Shown here: positions 34,836 through 46,949 of the stretch, in pieces
How positions within the stretch are numbered: position 1 is the stretch's first letter
Layout: every line of letters starts with the position of its first letter
Assembly: GCA_015680685.1 (NCBI GenBank)
Contig: MNCI01014957.1
Coordinates: 184,784 to 248,783 of the forward strand
Origin: Gnetum montanum
Lineage: Eukaryota > Streptophyta > Gnetopsida > Gnetales > Gnetaceae
Direction of reading: 5' to 3'
DNA: 64,000 nucleotides
The notes under the pieces: model-generated
What the model was told of the DNA's origin: nothing
Databases searched by the model: none
Seen by the model: only the letters and a program-made list of their open reading frames with translations
Position numbers and translations under genes: made by a program

Positions 34836-35889
34836 TATCTCATCTATGAACTAAGAATTGATAGGAGATGTCTTTGACTTCAAGGAGACATCTTTCCTAA
34901 GAGTTACAGTTAGACAAAAGACACCTTGTCTTGATGGGAGATGTCTCATCCTAGAAGAAGAGGTCTTACCTATGAGAGAGACATCTTGTCTCTAGTATAG
35001 AAATTTTGTATCTTGTGTAGATGTCTTACCTACATAATGAATTTGTTAGAAAGACATCTTCTCAAACTTGTAGATTTCTTATTCATGATGGAAACTTTCA
35101 GAGATGGTTTGCTCAACATGAGAAATAGCTAGGAATCTTCAAGTTTAGGTTGAGAATTATTTTTCTAATGTGTTGGCTTTGTTTTTAATAAATTAGGTCT
35201 ATGTCACATGTTCTTGTGATGAGAGTTAAAGTAGATATTATACAAGAATTTATGTGCACCTCAAGGATTAGTCAAGCAATGGATTCAATCATTATCTTGG
35301 AATTTGACCTTGTGTATGTGGAAAAAGATCCGGATCAATTGTACCTTACATTAAGATTGATCATGTATAATTGTAGTGCCTCATGCTCTATAATATCATT
35401 GAGCATGTTATTTGTCCTATGAGATTATGATTCCATTGTGTTTTGTAATCTTCCTTTAGAGTTAACAAAGGATATCTAGTTTTCTTATTTTTTAATAAAT
35501 TAATTATCTTGTATATAATCTAAAATTTGTATATTTTTTAAGGGTTAAACAAATCAGAGTAATGTTGCTCTAGTCACTTTGATGAGATATGTAGTTTTCT
35601 ACCTTCAAAAAGCTATCAAAGTTATTGAAACTAATGTTTATTGCCCTGGGGATCATGTGGCTGGTCATTGAGAACCTATTAGAGTCAAAACTCTTATCAA
35701 GAGTTGAGTTTATGATGCTAGGATTACAAGTGACATTGGGGTAGATGATGCTAATGTTACATCAGTGTCACCTAGCATCACCTAGGTGAAACTTGTTGTT
35801 TTGGACCTTTAAACACTATAAGAATTACCAAAACTAATGTTTGTTCTTTATAGTATGGTTAAGATTAATTGTCAGTAGCTTGTATAAGC

Positions 35890-36503
35890 CTAAAATACTA
35901 TTCAAGATGATGATTTAGAGGGCATTTTGTTGGCCCAAGTGAATATAAAAATATTAAAATCACACTTATCCTAATTGTTGAAGTACTAGAGAAGTGGATA
36001 CAACACTTTTGTATCTTTTGATGCTAAGAGAAGCTACATCAAATTCATCAATATATATAATGCATTGATACATTCTTATAAGAAAATATTCGATGTCTTC
36101 TTCTTTCTTGATTTCAACTTTGTCAACTTGTCTTCTATATAGAAGTTCCTTGGTGTATTGATTTTCTAAGTGTTAAAGGTAGTTTGAACATAATCTATTC
36201 CATATTTGTTTGATTGTCTTTAGTGATCATTATTGCAAGGGAGTCTTTCCTCTTCTATTTTTGTTCCTTCAATAAATCCTTAATCAAGGAATGTTCTTAA
36301 TCTTTGTCTTATTTACTACAAGTGATTTTAACAATTTGTTTCTCCTAGCTCAGTTGCCATCCAAAAATCATTTACCCTAAAGAGGCCTTTTATCATGTCT
36401 TTTCACAAGATGAAGTATTGGGTTCTATTAAAGATGAAAAGCATTTAATTATTTCCTTATTAGAAATCATAGTGAAGTTGGATTTGATACCAATGTTATT
36501 GAA
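35890..36503 (-). pseudogene. Copia gag remnant with primer-site trace
   Basis: On minus, TTGGTATCAAATCC (about 36490-36503) resembles the iMet primer site. The decayed frame further in contains KQIWNRL, then LENQYTKELLYRRQVDKVEIKKEEDIEYFL, at the places where copia Gag has W..L...Y and LR.QFE.L.MKE.E.V..Y. Many stops. It is supported only by motif order, so moderate confidence. Confidence 0.4.
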
Positions 36504-38480
36504 TCATGATTGTCTAGAATTAAATGTTGAAATTTTAGTGAATTTCTAATAAAAATGATGAAAATATTTGATTAAAACATTGATTGTAGGAAGACTCTAC
36601 CAATATGATATTTTAGAAGTTAGTCTTAGTCAACAAGTAGTCACAATATGGTGTGAAGTGATTAAATGAAGTTCTTATTCAAGTGGACTATACCTTGACA
36701 CATAGCATGAATGATAATAAAAGCCAAATTATTTCATTTCATTGCAAAAATTTGACTTAGCATAGAATTTACTTGCTTTGCAATTTATATCCCATGCATC
36801 TAGCTTAATGTACCTAAAAGATAAAGGTAATTTAGAATAAAAAAGAAAAATTTATCTAGGATGTGTCCTTATTTAAAACCATGTTGAACACCATAATAAA
36901 GAACATGTAAGGAGAATAAGCTCCTGACCAAGGAAAACTAACACCTGCTTAAGGTAGAGAAGTAAAAAGAATAAATGGAGGAATACCTTAAGCAGTAGCA
37001 AGAACAACTCACTAAGATTAATTAGGATGTTAAGAGATTAGCTACAAATAATAGAAATTTTTCAATGGAGGAGATGCATGTTATTTGCCAAAAGTTATCT
37101 ATTAAGATCTCCACCTAGAAGAATAAGATCCTTAAATACAAGAAAACAAAAAATCACTATAAGAACTAGGTTGGCATTCTCAAATAGGCCAACAAGAAAG
37201 GAATCCAACTAATGAAAGTAAAATTATTAATGCCATCCAATATCTCCAACAACATGGTGATGCATGGAAATCCATCTTTGATGTTGAATGCATACAATCA
37301 AGTGAAAATTCACATGAAGGAGTTCCAGATCAAAGAAATGACAAAATACATGGACCTAGCCAATGTCATTTATGCAGGGTAGCTAGGATCAAAATTAGAA
37401 AAGAAGGTAGCTAACTCATACCTTTTGTATGAGGTTGAGTTCAAGCTCCACAAGGAGACTAAGTAGAAACTCGAAGTGGCTAATGCAAAACTTGAGGTTC
37501 TTAAAACAAAATTTAAAATCAATGATCACTCATAGAGGACCTAGTAAAAAGATGGGATACCACTAGGAGTTGCAAAATACTATGTCAACATTTAAAATTT
37601 AAACACAAGTAATTTGCAACCTAGTTTATTAATTATAAGGAATTATTTTCTACTTTGCCTTGCCCATGGGATGTACCCACATCATTTAATTTAAGAAACA
37701 TCTCCTGCACCATTAATGATCCTAGGAGCAAGGAAGACAAGATGAATTTATTACTAGATGTCCTTCAATTATCAAAAGTAATAGAAAACATAGCATTAGG
37801 GTAGTCGAAACTACTAGCAAAACCAAAGTAAGAGGAACAATCATAGAAGCAACAAGAACCACCAGTTCCTGATGCAACCTCAAGCATTTACCTTGGATCA
37901 TTTTTTTACATCATAGTTAGTCAAATTTTTGTAAAGTATCTAATTTTGTCAAGTATAATTATAAGAACTTGAGTAATTTTGTTATAATGTGGCACTCATG
38001 TCTTTGATAGTCAGTTAGTTGATGTGTTAGTTCCATGTCTTCCTAATTTTTTAAACAACTTGGTCCCAATTTTTTTACTCAAGAATGAGTTTTAAATTAG
38101 TTATAGGGATATGATAAAGTATAAATAAGTCAAATGTATCAATGTAGCATCCTAGGATGCATTAAGATGTGTTAACACTATCTTGTTCTTCGGTTATATA
38201 AATGTGTGCATGCACCACATTTATGATACTTTTTAGTCATTTCATAGGAGAACTCTTATAGTTTTTATTTGGAAAAATTAGAATTTTTCCTTTCTAACTA
38301 CCCACAGTATGGGTTAAACAAATTATCCAAAATTTTATTTAACTGTATTATGTACTTAGACACATTCACGGTAGCAATAAAATTGAGTACCCTTTTCCAT
38401 TGTAACATTCAGACTAGCACTTAATTTACTTTCTTGCATCTTAATTTTAATGCTCTTTAATTTCATGTAAATTAGTTGTC
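36504..38480. other. Old intergenic DNA, no gene recognised
   Basis: A broken plus-strand frame at about 37420-37530 (KLEVANAKLEVLKTKFK) looks coiled-coil-like but is only about 25 residues between stops, and I cannot place it. Nothing else is supported. Confidence 0.35.
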
Positions 38481-38489
38481 ATTAAATAT

Positions 38490-38800
38490 TTTATACCATA
38501 ATAGTGCATGAGTACAACCACTTCAAGCATAACATGCTAGCATTTGGTAATCTGAGTGGTGAACACTTGATAACCAGTGACATACATGTTCAAGATTTGT
38601 ATGAAAATTAGGAATGAAAACTCAAGACTTAGACTAGCTTAGATTCCTTTTTTATGCTTAGCATAATTAGTTTAATATTTTAAATAATAATGAAAACCAT
38701 CATATGTCTCAATCATGCTTAACCATACCACTTATATAAATTTTTATTTAGAAGAAAATCTTCAATGATCCCACATTTAGGTATCTAAAGCATCTTGCTA
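38490..38800 (+). repeat. Diverged LTR remnant of the Element-B/C superfamily
   Basis: The order GTGCATGAGTACAACCACTTC, then CTAGCATTTGGTAATC, ACATGTTCAAGATTTG, CTTAACCATACCAC parallels the inner halves of the LTRs at 24060, 30040, 56189 and 57375. It lacks TATA and palindromes. The upstream limit is uncertain and may reach 38142. Confidence 0.55.
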
Positions 38801-39315
38801 GCTAGTCCAAAAAAAATTAATTAAATTGCACATGAATGCTTATGCTTGATATCATGTCTAATTCTTGGACTATCATTGAAAAGACATGTTACCCATGCTT
38901 GAGGGTAATTTATTTCTAGGAAACCCATAAGTCTCTTAGACTAGTCCCATTATGTAACTAGAAAAACATGTTACTCATGCCTAAAGATAGTTCTTTAATG
39001 GGAATAACATTAGCTATGGGGTTGAAAATACATGTTACCCATGCTTGAAAGCATTCATCTAACCAATGGCCAAGTTTCCTAAAAACACTTAATGTTTAAG
39101 TAATTAATTAACAAAAAATGCTTCCTTATTTTCATTTGTTAAGTAGTGATGTTTTCATTTCGTTGTGGTGATCCTATGGTTGTAAGTTTGGGATGATGTA
39201 ATTTAATATAACTAGACAAGGTATGGACATGGTTTGAACTTAGACTGATAAGCATGATGATCACTTTAATCACATTTAACATAAGAACCTATTACAAACA
39301 TAGTAAAGCATTTGA
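38801..39315. repeat. Spacer with a threefold dispersed motif
   Basis: ACATGTTACCCATGCTTGA-type phrases occur three times (about 38885, 38969, 39032), roughly 65-85 bp apart. No gene. Confidence 0.5.
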
Positions 39316-39897
39316 TGTAACAACGTTGTCTTGACATTGTCTGGCACCCCAAGGAATTCACTTAGATCAAATGGATCTAGGGTAAAAGACTTGGGGAATA
39401 TGCATCTAAATAAGTAAGAAATCCTTAAAAGGGAGAAGCNTCTGGTCTCCCTCATGGTTTAGGAACCATGGAACACTCTGAGGTGCCCTTGAGTGGCACT
39501 CAAGTATTAGAAAACCCATCCTAGCCTAGTGATACCAAGCCAGTAGTAGGACNTGATGAAAGGGGAGATAATGTCTTTACAAGGGGTGCCTTATTCCCAG
39601 ATCCCTCACAATATGATACAAGGTTTGGTAAGGCACTACACTAGAACTATCCAATCCTAGCTACCTACATATCTGCAACCATAACAGAATCAAGGCCATG
39701 TAGTTCTCCATGTGAGGGTAATATGAAGAGGACTTAGAAAGGGATGCAACAGCAAGGAGTCCTACTATTGGCTTGGTACCACTAGGCTAGGATGGGTTTT
39801 CTAACAGTTGAGTGCCACTCAAGGGCACCTCAGAGTGTTCCATGGTTCCTAAACCATGAGGGAGACCAGGAGAAACTCCTTCTTAGGACCTCTCTCA
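39316..39897 (-). repeat. Element-D 3' LTR with an expanded middle
   Basis: 582 bp against 228 bp in the 5' LTR. The outer 125 bp and the last 60 bp align with the partner; the extra 350 bp hold the 111-bp inverted repeat. It includes two ambiguous bases (39440, 39553). Confidence 0.75.
39442..39869. repeat. 111-bp inverted repeat (hairpin arms)
   Basis: Arm 39442-39552 begins CTGGTCTCCCTCATGGTTTA. Arm 39759-39869 is its reverse complement with four mismatches. The spacer is 206 bp. The outer end of the right arm is native LTR sequence also present in the 5' LTR, so the left arm looks like a later inverted copy. RNA read through this LTR would form a long, nearly perfect double-stranded stem. 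Confidence 0.9.
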
Positions 39898-42800
39898 ATA
39901 TCCTCCCCTACAAAAAAGCAGTGATGTCCTCAGAGTAGAGCCTATGATAACTTCAAGAGCACACTTCAAGTATGGGTTTAGAGCTCCATCAATGCCATGG
40001 AGTCCCTCAAATCAACTAACACCAAGGTTGAAGGAAGATACCAACCCCAACACCTAATACATCCTTCTATCTAAGGCCTTGCATGAAATGAAAATGATAG
40101 TTGAAGAAATCCAAAAACTTTTCCTACTCTATGATAAGAGGGATAAGTCCAACCCAAAGGGCCAACGTCTCTTAGGCACCCCCTAGATCCATTCCTTATC
40201 AGGTCTAGAGACTTGTCTTCTTACCTAGACCCATACTTATGCAAGAGGACATTTCTTCTACCCCAAGTCTAGCTAAGTTCCATCCTGAATGGCTTCTTCG
40301 CATCCATTGATTCCTTTCATTTTTTTATCATCAATTTTGAAGGATTACGAGGATCACTTTCAATTGTGATGATGGGCTTGGAAAATTGTAATCGAGAGAG
40401 AACATGCTCTAAAATAGCCATGTCTCCACAAGTAACTCAAGCTTGCCAAAACCCCAAGTTCTACTTTTGGCACTAAGACCCATGGGGTCTCACTAGTTTG
40501 GCCATCTATGTACTAGGTCACCATTTCTATACCATCCACATATGTTCTTTTGTTTTCTCACATCAACATATATTTAGGCTAGTAGGAGGGAAGTTGAGCA
40601 TGATCTCCCTTTGAAACAAGGTACAAAGGAAGATCTCTTGAACTTAACCTTGGCATCCATAGATGCACCAGCACTATAATTCACATTTCATCATCCAACA
40701 CTATCACATATTCACTACAAGAGAGAAGATCCAATTTTTTTTTATAAAAATTCTCTAAGAGGCTTTCAAAGCATCCTAACTTAGTGTATCATCAGCATCG
40801 TTTGAGGTTGTCTAGCATCGAGAACACTTGCTTGAGTGCTTGGACAAGTGGAGGATGGGTTAGGTAACCAACCTCAAGACAGTCCTCCATACACATCTCA
40901 TGCCAAACAATACCACATGGTCCATCACAATCGCTATGTCCTATTTTTGGGAAAAGGTCAGCTACACTTGCATCTTATGGATTATCCTTCCCACTCCGAG
41001 AGGTGGGACAAGCACCATTTTATGAATACTTAGTCCAAGGAAGAATGTAGAATCACCTTTGAAGACAACCACTATCATGAATTTTCTAAGGAACATCTAG
41101 GTTCCTAGAATCTAAATTTTCCTACCATGTCAAGCACAATCATAACTCATGATCAATACCTTTCATTAGATTTTTCAACCGAAAGGAAAGATCCTCATTG
41201 TAAGTTCCTTCCATAAGTAGGGATAATAACCTGACTATACCATAGCCATGATACATGCCTAATTAGTTGACATAGTCAACACAACCATATTTTCAAATCA
41301 CTACTAGTTGAGGGAAGACATAGATTCGCAGGTCTTACCCATATTCAATTCCACCTTAGAGCTCAACTCAAAGCTAAAGAGTTCATCCACCCAAAATTTC
41401 ATAAAAAGGGATTCCATTTCACCATAGGAGGTCTAGGTTTTCATTTCATATACACCAGTTCATCCCATTTACAACAATTGTGATGCACAAGGCCACACCA
41501 CTACCTATTACCATCATATCTAGATAATGAAGTCAAGCATAGCTAAGAATAGTTTACCCATATGAGGATTAGGTCCTCAAGATAATTTAAAATTACAATG
41601 AATGGACCTCCCCATCAACAACTACTAACTCAAAACAATTCACAATTCATCCCCAAAGGATGTACAATAAGGGAGGTCTACCAAAGAACCCCAACCAGGA
41701 AGTTCCTCTAAAGCCCCAAACTAAGAGAAAGTACATGAGATCACACCTATCTTATAGAGAAGAGGTATATACATCAAATCTACATCAATCGCATGATCTC
41801 ATAAAGGATATTCCATGAATTTGAATATATTAACAATAGCCTGTCTTTGAAAGTAGCCCTAAGAGTTTAAGCACTTGGGACCACCACTTGGAACAAGTTC
41901 CAAACATCAACTACTTCTAAATCCCATCTAGGAAATAAGTTTCTTGATACAACCCATACTATTTTGTAACAAACTAAAGAAGGTATCTATCGAAATGGAG
42001 AATGAGCCATGCCATAGTGCTAAAGAATCACTATGTAATAGAGTGCTTGGTCATGCTATCCCACCAAAGACATTGGGACACTAAAATAATCAACAATACA
42101 CTAGAGAGATGGGATGATACCCCAAAGAGATGGGGTAGTACACCATAGTCCACAAAAGCACCATAAGCCCATAGTCATGAAAGCATAGGCTTAAGAGTTT
42201 TTTAGCACATACAAGTTCACCAAGTAGGGCCTCCAAGAGAATACAATAATTTTTTTAACTATAACACCATTTGTTCAAGTATGGACCATCATTCCAATGC
42301 TTGCAAAAACTACTCCAAAGATCACATCCAACCATGGGGGGAGGAGTCTAGGTATTGATACTCAAAACGCAACTCTATCTTACAACCAGTCATGATAGCT
42401 TCCCCTTGGATTTGAATATTCAGGCTACCATTGCAATCCACATGGCCACCATGAATCATCCACTATCATGGTCAAGTTCATCAAACCAATTTTTCTAAAT
42501 TTTTAAGCTACATACCACCATCAATCATTTGTGAATAAGATTCCTACCAATCAAGGAACTCAAAAGAAAGAGTTCCACAACTTATCCTATCTCAAGGACT
42601 CTCATACATGGACATACCATCATGGCACACTAAGATTGCTAGGAATAGAAAGCATCAGTTTGAGAGCATCATGGGTAAGAACATGCCATGGCCTTGTTAT
42701 TACAACAATATTTACAAAAATAGGATATATCATAGAGCTTTTAGAAGATTTCATGTTAAGAAATAGAGGCCACTTTCAAAAAATAGAGAGAAAGTGCTTT

Positions 42801-45055
42801 AAGGATAAGCATAGTGAAATACTATACATCAAGTTTGGTCTTGTCACAAGGCGTGGCACAAGCCTAAAATAAGGGGATAACTAACTCACATAGGGAAACA
42901 ACATCTAGTACTTTTGTGTGACTAATCTATTGAAAATGGATACACCACAACATTACATTACAATCTTACATATTGAAAGGTAGGAATACATTTGATAAGA
43001 ATAATATGTGACTTTCAAGAATGCTACCCAAGCCTAGGAGGCTATAGGACAAATTACCCAAGCCTATCCTAAGCTAAAGGGTTTAGGCCACTAGGAGCAA
43101 CACCAAAGCTACATCATGCTATTTTGAGAAAAACCTATCTCTGTCTCTACACGTACATGGAAAATTATTGCACTACACCCACTGCAAGACTGCCATTGAG
43201 AGAAAATGAACCAAGGCATAAACGTAATGATCAAATAACATAGAATGCCATCTAAGAATCCACCACCCACCATAGTGGGACCTCAAGGTGTTAATCACTC
43301 TTGGGCCTTTAGTATTTGGCATGGCCAAGGATACTATTCTATGCCATTTGTTAACCAAATATCTGTAGAGTCTAGGATGGACCACCATCCTCTGTTAGTG
43401 CCCACTTAGCACTGAGAGGCAAACAAATCATGATGTACCAGCTACTCCACCATAGCAAGGGTACTAATGTCGAGATTACAAGACCATGTAACTAATTCAT
43501 GAAGGCCTCAAGAGCACATATCTTCCCCATAGACATAGTGTGCACAAAATCAACTGAGGACACCACTAGCTACATCTTTGTACCTATGTTGTCTACAAGG
43601 ATAAGACAATAGCTCAAAATTAAAGGAGTTAGTAGGAACATGATCAACACATCAACCTCATATACAACCATCAAGCATGATCACACAATAGAGAAATATT
43701 AGGAGAAAGACCTCAGTAACATGCATAGAGATCAATCATGCAAAACTTGATTGATTAATTAGATACACTCACACAAAAGAATTTATCATGAGGCACACCA
43801 AGAGAAAAAGAACTGGAACACTCTCAAAATTCCAAACATTTACATACAAAAAATGTTCCCAGATACTAGCATTGGTTGTCACCAAGATCAAAATATTCAA
43901 TAGACTCACAAGAGGCACATGCACTAGAAAGCCATTATCTCAACTTGGAACATAAGGAGGGAGACCAATGTCTAGCCAAAAATAGGTCTCAACAATGAAG
44001 ATCCAATTCTTAGAGAGGATTCATCCCCAAGGGAAGACTCTCATCAAAATAGGTGATGTCTCAATAAGAACCATCAATAGGATGAAATGTTCTAGAAGGT
44101 CTCCAAAATAAAATGCCTGAAGATATGTCATCAATCAAAGAAGTGATGCCATGAAGCCTAAGGCAACACAATTAGAAAAAATGAGAAAACACAACACCCA
44201 AAAGATTTGCAACGAGGGCAACAATACCTAAAGCACAAGAGGTTATCAAAATAAGGACCACAAAAATCTGGTCTTGCAATGGCACATATGGCCTTAATAA
44301 TCCCAACAACAATTCATCACCTAGCATAGAGCACAAAGCCTTGTGTGATGAAGGATAGACACAGTAAGAGAGACATGCATTCAAAATTTGAAAATTCAAC
44401 TAAGAAAAGACATGCCTTCACAATTAGACAAATATACAATCGTAAACATAAGCATATGAAGTCTACCAATGACAATCTTTATCTATGCAAAACAAGGCTC
44501 ACCTTGAGCACATGTCTGAAGGCCCTCCATCTTGAGAAACTTAGGAACCACCATGTCCTAGTTTATAATTTCCACACTCACTGTATCTAAGGTACGTAAG
44601 GGTGCAAGAACACTACATCCTACACAAACCAATCAATGCCATCTAGATGAAGATTGAAGTGAAGACTAGGTCCAATTCATCCCAGATGAACCACTGGAGA
44701 CCATAGACCAGAGCTCCTCAAGCAACAACAATTTATATGTTGCTAACAAAACTTTCCTCTACCATATCAAAGTAAAACTGCAACTAGTCCAACCACAAGT
44801 GAATCAATGGAGGACAACACCATAATGAAGTCATATACATACTTTAGAAGAACAACATACATTAGTTTCTCACATCGTAGCATCAGCCCCTTCATTTAAA
44901 AGTTTAAGAGTCCTACCATAAGGTACCTCTTTAAAGAATACATGAGGATATGATCCTATATCACCAAGATATCTATTTGGAAGGACCATAAATACAAAAC
45001 CTAGATGGTATAACACTACTAGAGGGTACACACTCATCAAAACATGATACAAAAA

Positions 45056-45068
45056 TGCTCTGATACCA
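45056..45068 (-). promoter_or_regulatory. Element-D primer binding site (tRNA-iMet)
   Basis: Minus strand TGGTATCAGAGCA, intact, two bases inside the LTR beginning at 45071. It is conserved although the interior has no genes. Confidence 0.88.
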
Positions 45069-45070
45069 CC

Positions 45071-45298
45071 TGTAACAACATTTCCTTGACGTTGTTCAAA
45101 ACCCCAAGGAATTGACTTAGATCAAATGGATTTGGGTGAAAGACCTAGGAAATATGCCTCTAAACAAGCAAGCAACCCTTGGAAGGAAGTGAGTAGCACA
45201 ATATCTTCTTAAAAATAGAATATGCCTCAAGGAGAAACTCTAAACTCTAAACCATGGGGAGAGACCAGGAGAAGCTCTATCCTAGGACCTCTCTCACA
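45071..45298 (-). repeat. Element-D 5' LTR
   Basis: TGTAACAACATTTCC...CTCTCACA, 228 bp, the partner of 39316-39897 without the hairpin insertion. The right flank ATTGA is the probable target duplication. Confidence 0.75.
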
Positions 45299-45702
45299 AT
45301 TGATGTCCCTTTTTCTACATGTCCTTCTTATTCCATTATTTACCTCACTACTATATACAATTGCTCGACCCATGATTTTGGGTTAGTATAGTGCAAGATT
45401 CTCAAGACAGTCGTTGTGTGGATGTGGCATATAGATTGGATTATTATTCAATTACCAATGTGCTTATGGATATATTATGGGATGATTATACAAGGGTATT
45501 TAGGACATGAGCTTACTTTGGAAAGGGCACACTTATATAACTTGTAGACATTTAGTTTATATGCCACCATCACAATTCAAATTCATTGAGTTGTAGTTCC
45601 AAGTTGAATACATACCTCATTTTTCATCCATCTTCACATGCATTTTATCAAGCGCCAAACCCTTATTCTCAATGTTATTGCTTCTCAACCTTCATAAACC
45701 TT
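45299..45702. other. Intergenic stretch up to the assembly gap
   Basis: No gene or repeat recognised. It ends in Ns. Confidence 0.4.
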
Positions 45703-45730
45703 NNNNNNNNNNNNNNNNNNNNNNNNNNNN
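45703..45730. other. Assembly gap (28 N)
   Basis: A run of N truncates the LTR immediately to its right. Confidence 1.
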
Positions 45731-46258
45731 AGGGTTGAGAAAGCTAATCTAGCCTAAGTGCGATGAGCAGTCGATTCCTTGATTATCTGTACACATCCTT
45801 AAATACTCGTAATCAAGTCGTACTCATTCCACGTTGCGATGAGCATCCGTTCCTTGATTATTCGTACACATCCTTAGTTGCTTGTAATGAAGTCGTACTC
45901 ATTTTGCATTACTAAGAGAAAGCAATAAATAACATTAAATAAAATCGTATTCCATGCACTGCAAGGTTTATCCAGAAAGTTCATCTTTATTGTCATACAC
46001 AATTTATGTTCAGGTACAATGTTGCTCGAATAAAGATCTGTTAGCTTTAGGACTCCTACTGCGGGCACATGGAAAATATTCTATCTCTGGAGTGATCAAT
46101 CTACCAGAGTTTCCCTACTTCTAGCCTAGGATAATGAAACAAGGAAGAGCCACCTCTTATTTATAGATATGACAACACACCATGATATCGGGTACGCAAC
46201 ATCGCAGGGGACAACGCGATATCACGTACGCGACATCGCATGCAATCGTGGTATTTCA
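45731..46258 (-). repeat. Inverted, gap-truncated LTR of the Element-B family
   Basis: Its reverse complement matches the solo LTR at 56189: TATAAATAAGAGG (TATA at 46158-46165), CATGTGCCCGCAGTAGGAGTC, TCTTTATTCG. It has two copies of a 68-bp unit (45760-45827 and 45836-45902), as at 56493 and 56598. The promoter part carries GATATC/CGACATCGC palindromes at 46183-46240. The outer end is estimated at 46258 (TTTCA). Confidence 0.8.
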
Positions 46259-46944
46259 ATCAGAAATTGTCAAGTCTTTTAAAGGTTCTGTTTGAATGCA
46301 ATCGTTGACATCTATTATCTAGTCAAAATGGAGTCTCGTACGTGGTAGTTTACGCAGCAATTTTTGGTAGCATAATAGGATTGTCTTGAAGATATTGCTT
46401 GTTTGAGCCTTGGAAGTTTGAACAATTCGTAGATATTGAATTTGGGATAGCTTTATTGCGAAGTGTTTACTCGTGTCATTTTACCTTGTTTAAATATTTG
46501 AGGTCTACACAAATCTGCTTTCTTTTCTTTTCTGCTTATTTCCATCGAATCTTGCTCTATTTCTAGTTTTCTTGTGGAACTATCTCTTTCTCTGGGGAAA
46601 ATTAGGAGTAGATTGCGGAGTTGTGCTCAAATGTTTTTGCAAAATTTTATTTGTTACAAGTAGGTATTATAAGGACCGCGTAGACTAGGCAGTTGAACAA
46701 AATAGAAAATTTTCAACAACTCACAGTACTTGGCTAAAGTTGGTGAATCTCTTTAAAGTAAGTCATTTGTAGTTTACACAATGCAATCGTTACATTTCTC
46801 ACAACCGCACGCCGCAACAGCACACACACATACTCACATTAACTACTGAGTTTATTTGGAGGTATCTGGGCCTTGGTGTTGCCAGAGACCAGCAGGCACC
46901 TAAATCCTGTTCGAGGACACTCGTTGGCGGTCGCGTCCCAAACG
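46259..46944. other. Unassigned DNA between the LTR and the pararetrovirus
   Basis: No gene. The right end (46860-46944) is GC-rich and contains TTGGCG...CGCCAA as possible stem ends around GTCGCGTCCCAAACGGT. The pararetrovirus RT frame runs into this segment and stops at 46900, so 46944 is a rearrangement junction. Confidence 0.45.
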
Positions 46945-46949
46945 GTCGC

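Larger units (their letters stand above)
19123..35572 (+). mobile_element. Gypsy-A: Ty3/gypsy chromovirus-like element, 16.4 kb with nested inserts
   Basis: The LTRs (19123-19990 and 32826-35572) bracket gag, protease, RT, RNase H and integrase in Ty3/gypsy order on plus. The 5-bp sequence GTCAC sits immediately outside both ends (19118-19122 and 35573-35577), a clean target-site duplication. The 3' end is CTA; the 5' end is TAG in the left LTR and TGG in the right. Element-B (24060-30902) splits the RT, and a 1.9-kb solo LTR (32929-34835) splits the 3' LTR. Without them the element would be about 7.7 kb, though 20330-21560 may be a further insertion. Confidence 0.85.
32826..35572 (+). repeat. 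Gypsy-A 3' LTR, interrupted by a solo LTR
   Basis: It starts TGGTGTAGGAACACC after the purine tract AAGGGTGGAAGAGC and ends GCTCTA before GTCAC. Without the insert (32929-34835 plus about 5 bp) it is about 835 bp, comparable to the 868-bp left LTR. Confidence 0.85.
39316..45298 (-). mobile_element. Element-D: LARD-like non-autonomous LTR element
   Basis: LTRs at 39316-39897 and 45071-45298 share TGTAACAAC...TTGAC.TTG, CCCCAAGGAATT.ACTTAGAT and GGACCTCTCTCA. A primer site TGGTATCAGAGCA lies on minus at 45068-45056. A purine tract GTAGGGGAGGA adjoins the 3' LTR on minus. Flanks TTTGA and ATTGA match at four of five bases. The 5.1-kb interior has no Gag, protease, RT or integrase motif on either strand; the longest frames (113 codons at 42531-42872 plus; 75 and 71 codons on minus) match nothing I know. 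This fits a large retrotransposon derivative. Confidence 0.75.

Noticed and set aside
42531-42872. 113-codon plus-strand frame in Element-D
   Set aside because: No family motif, opposite to the element's transcription strand, and of a length expected by chance in 5 kb of non-coding DNA.
44172-44399. Hydrophobic minus-strand frame in Element-D
   Set aside because: It looks membrane-like because of a T-rich strand; no start context, no relatives, no neighbouring conserved frame.
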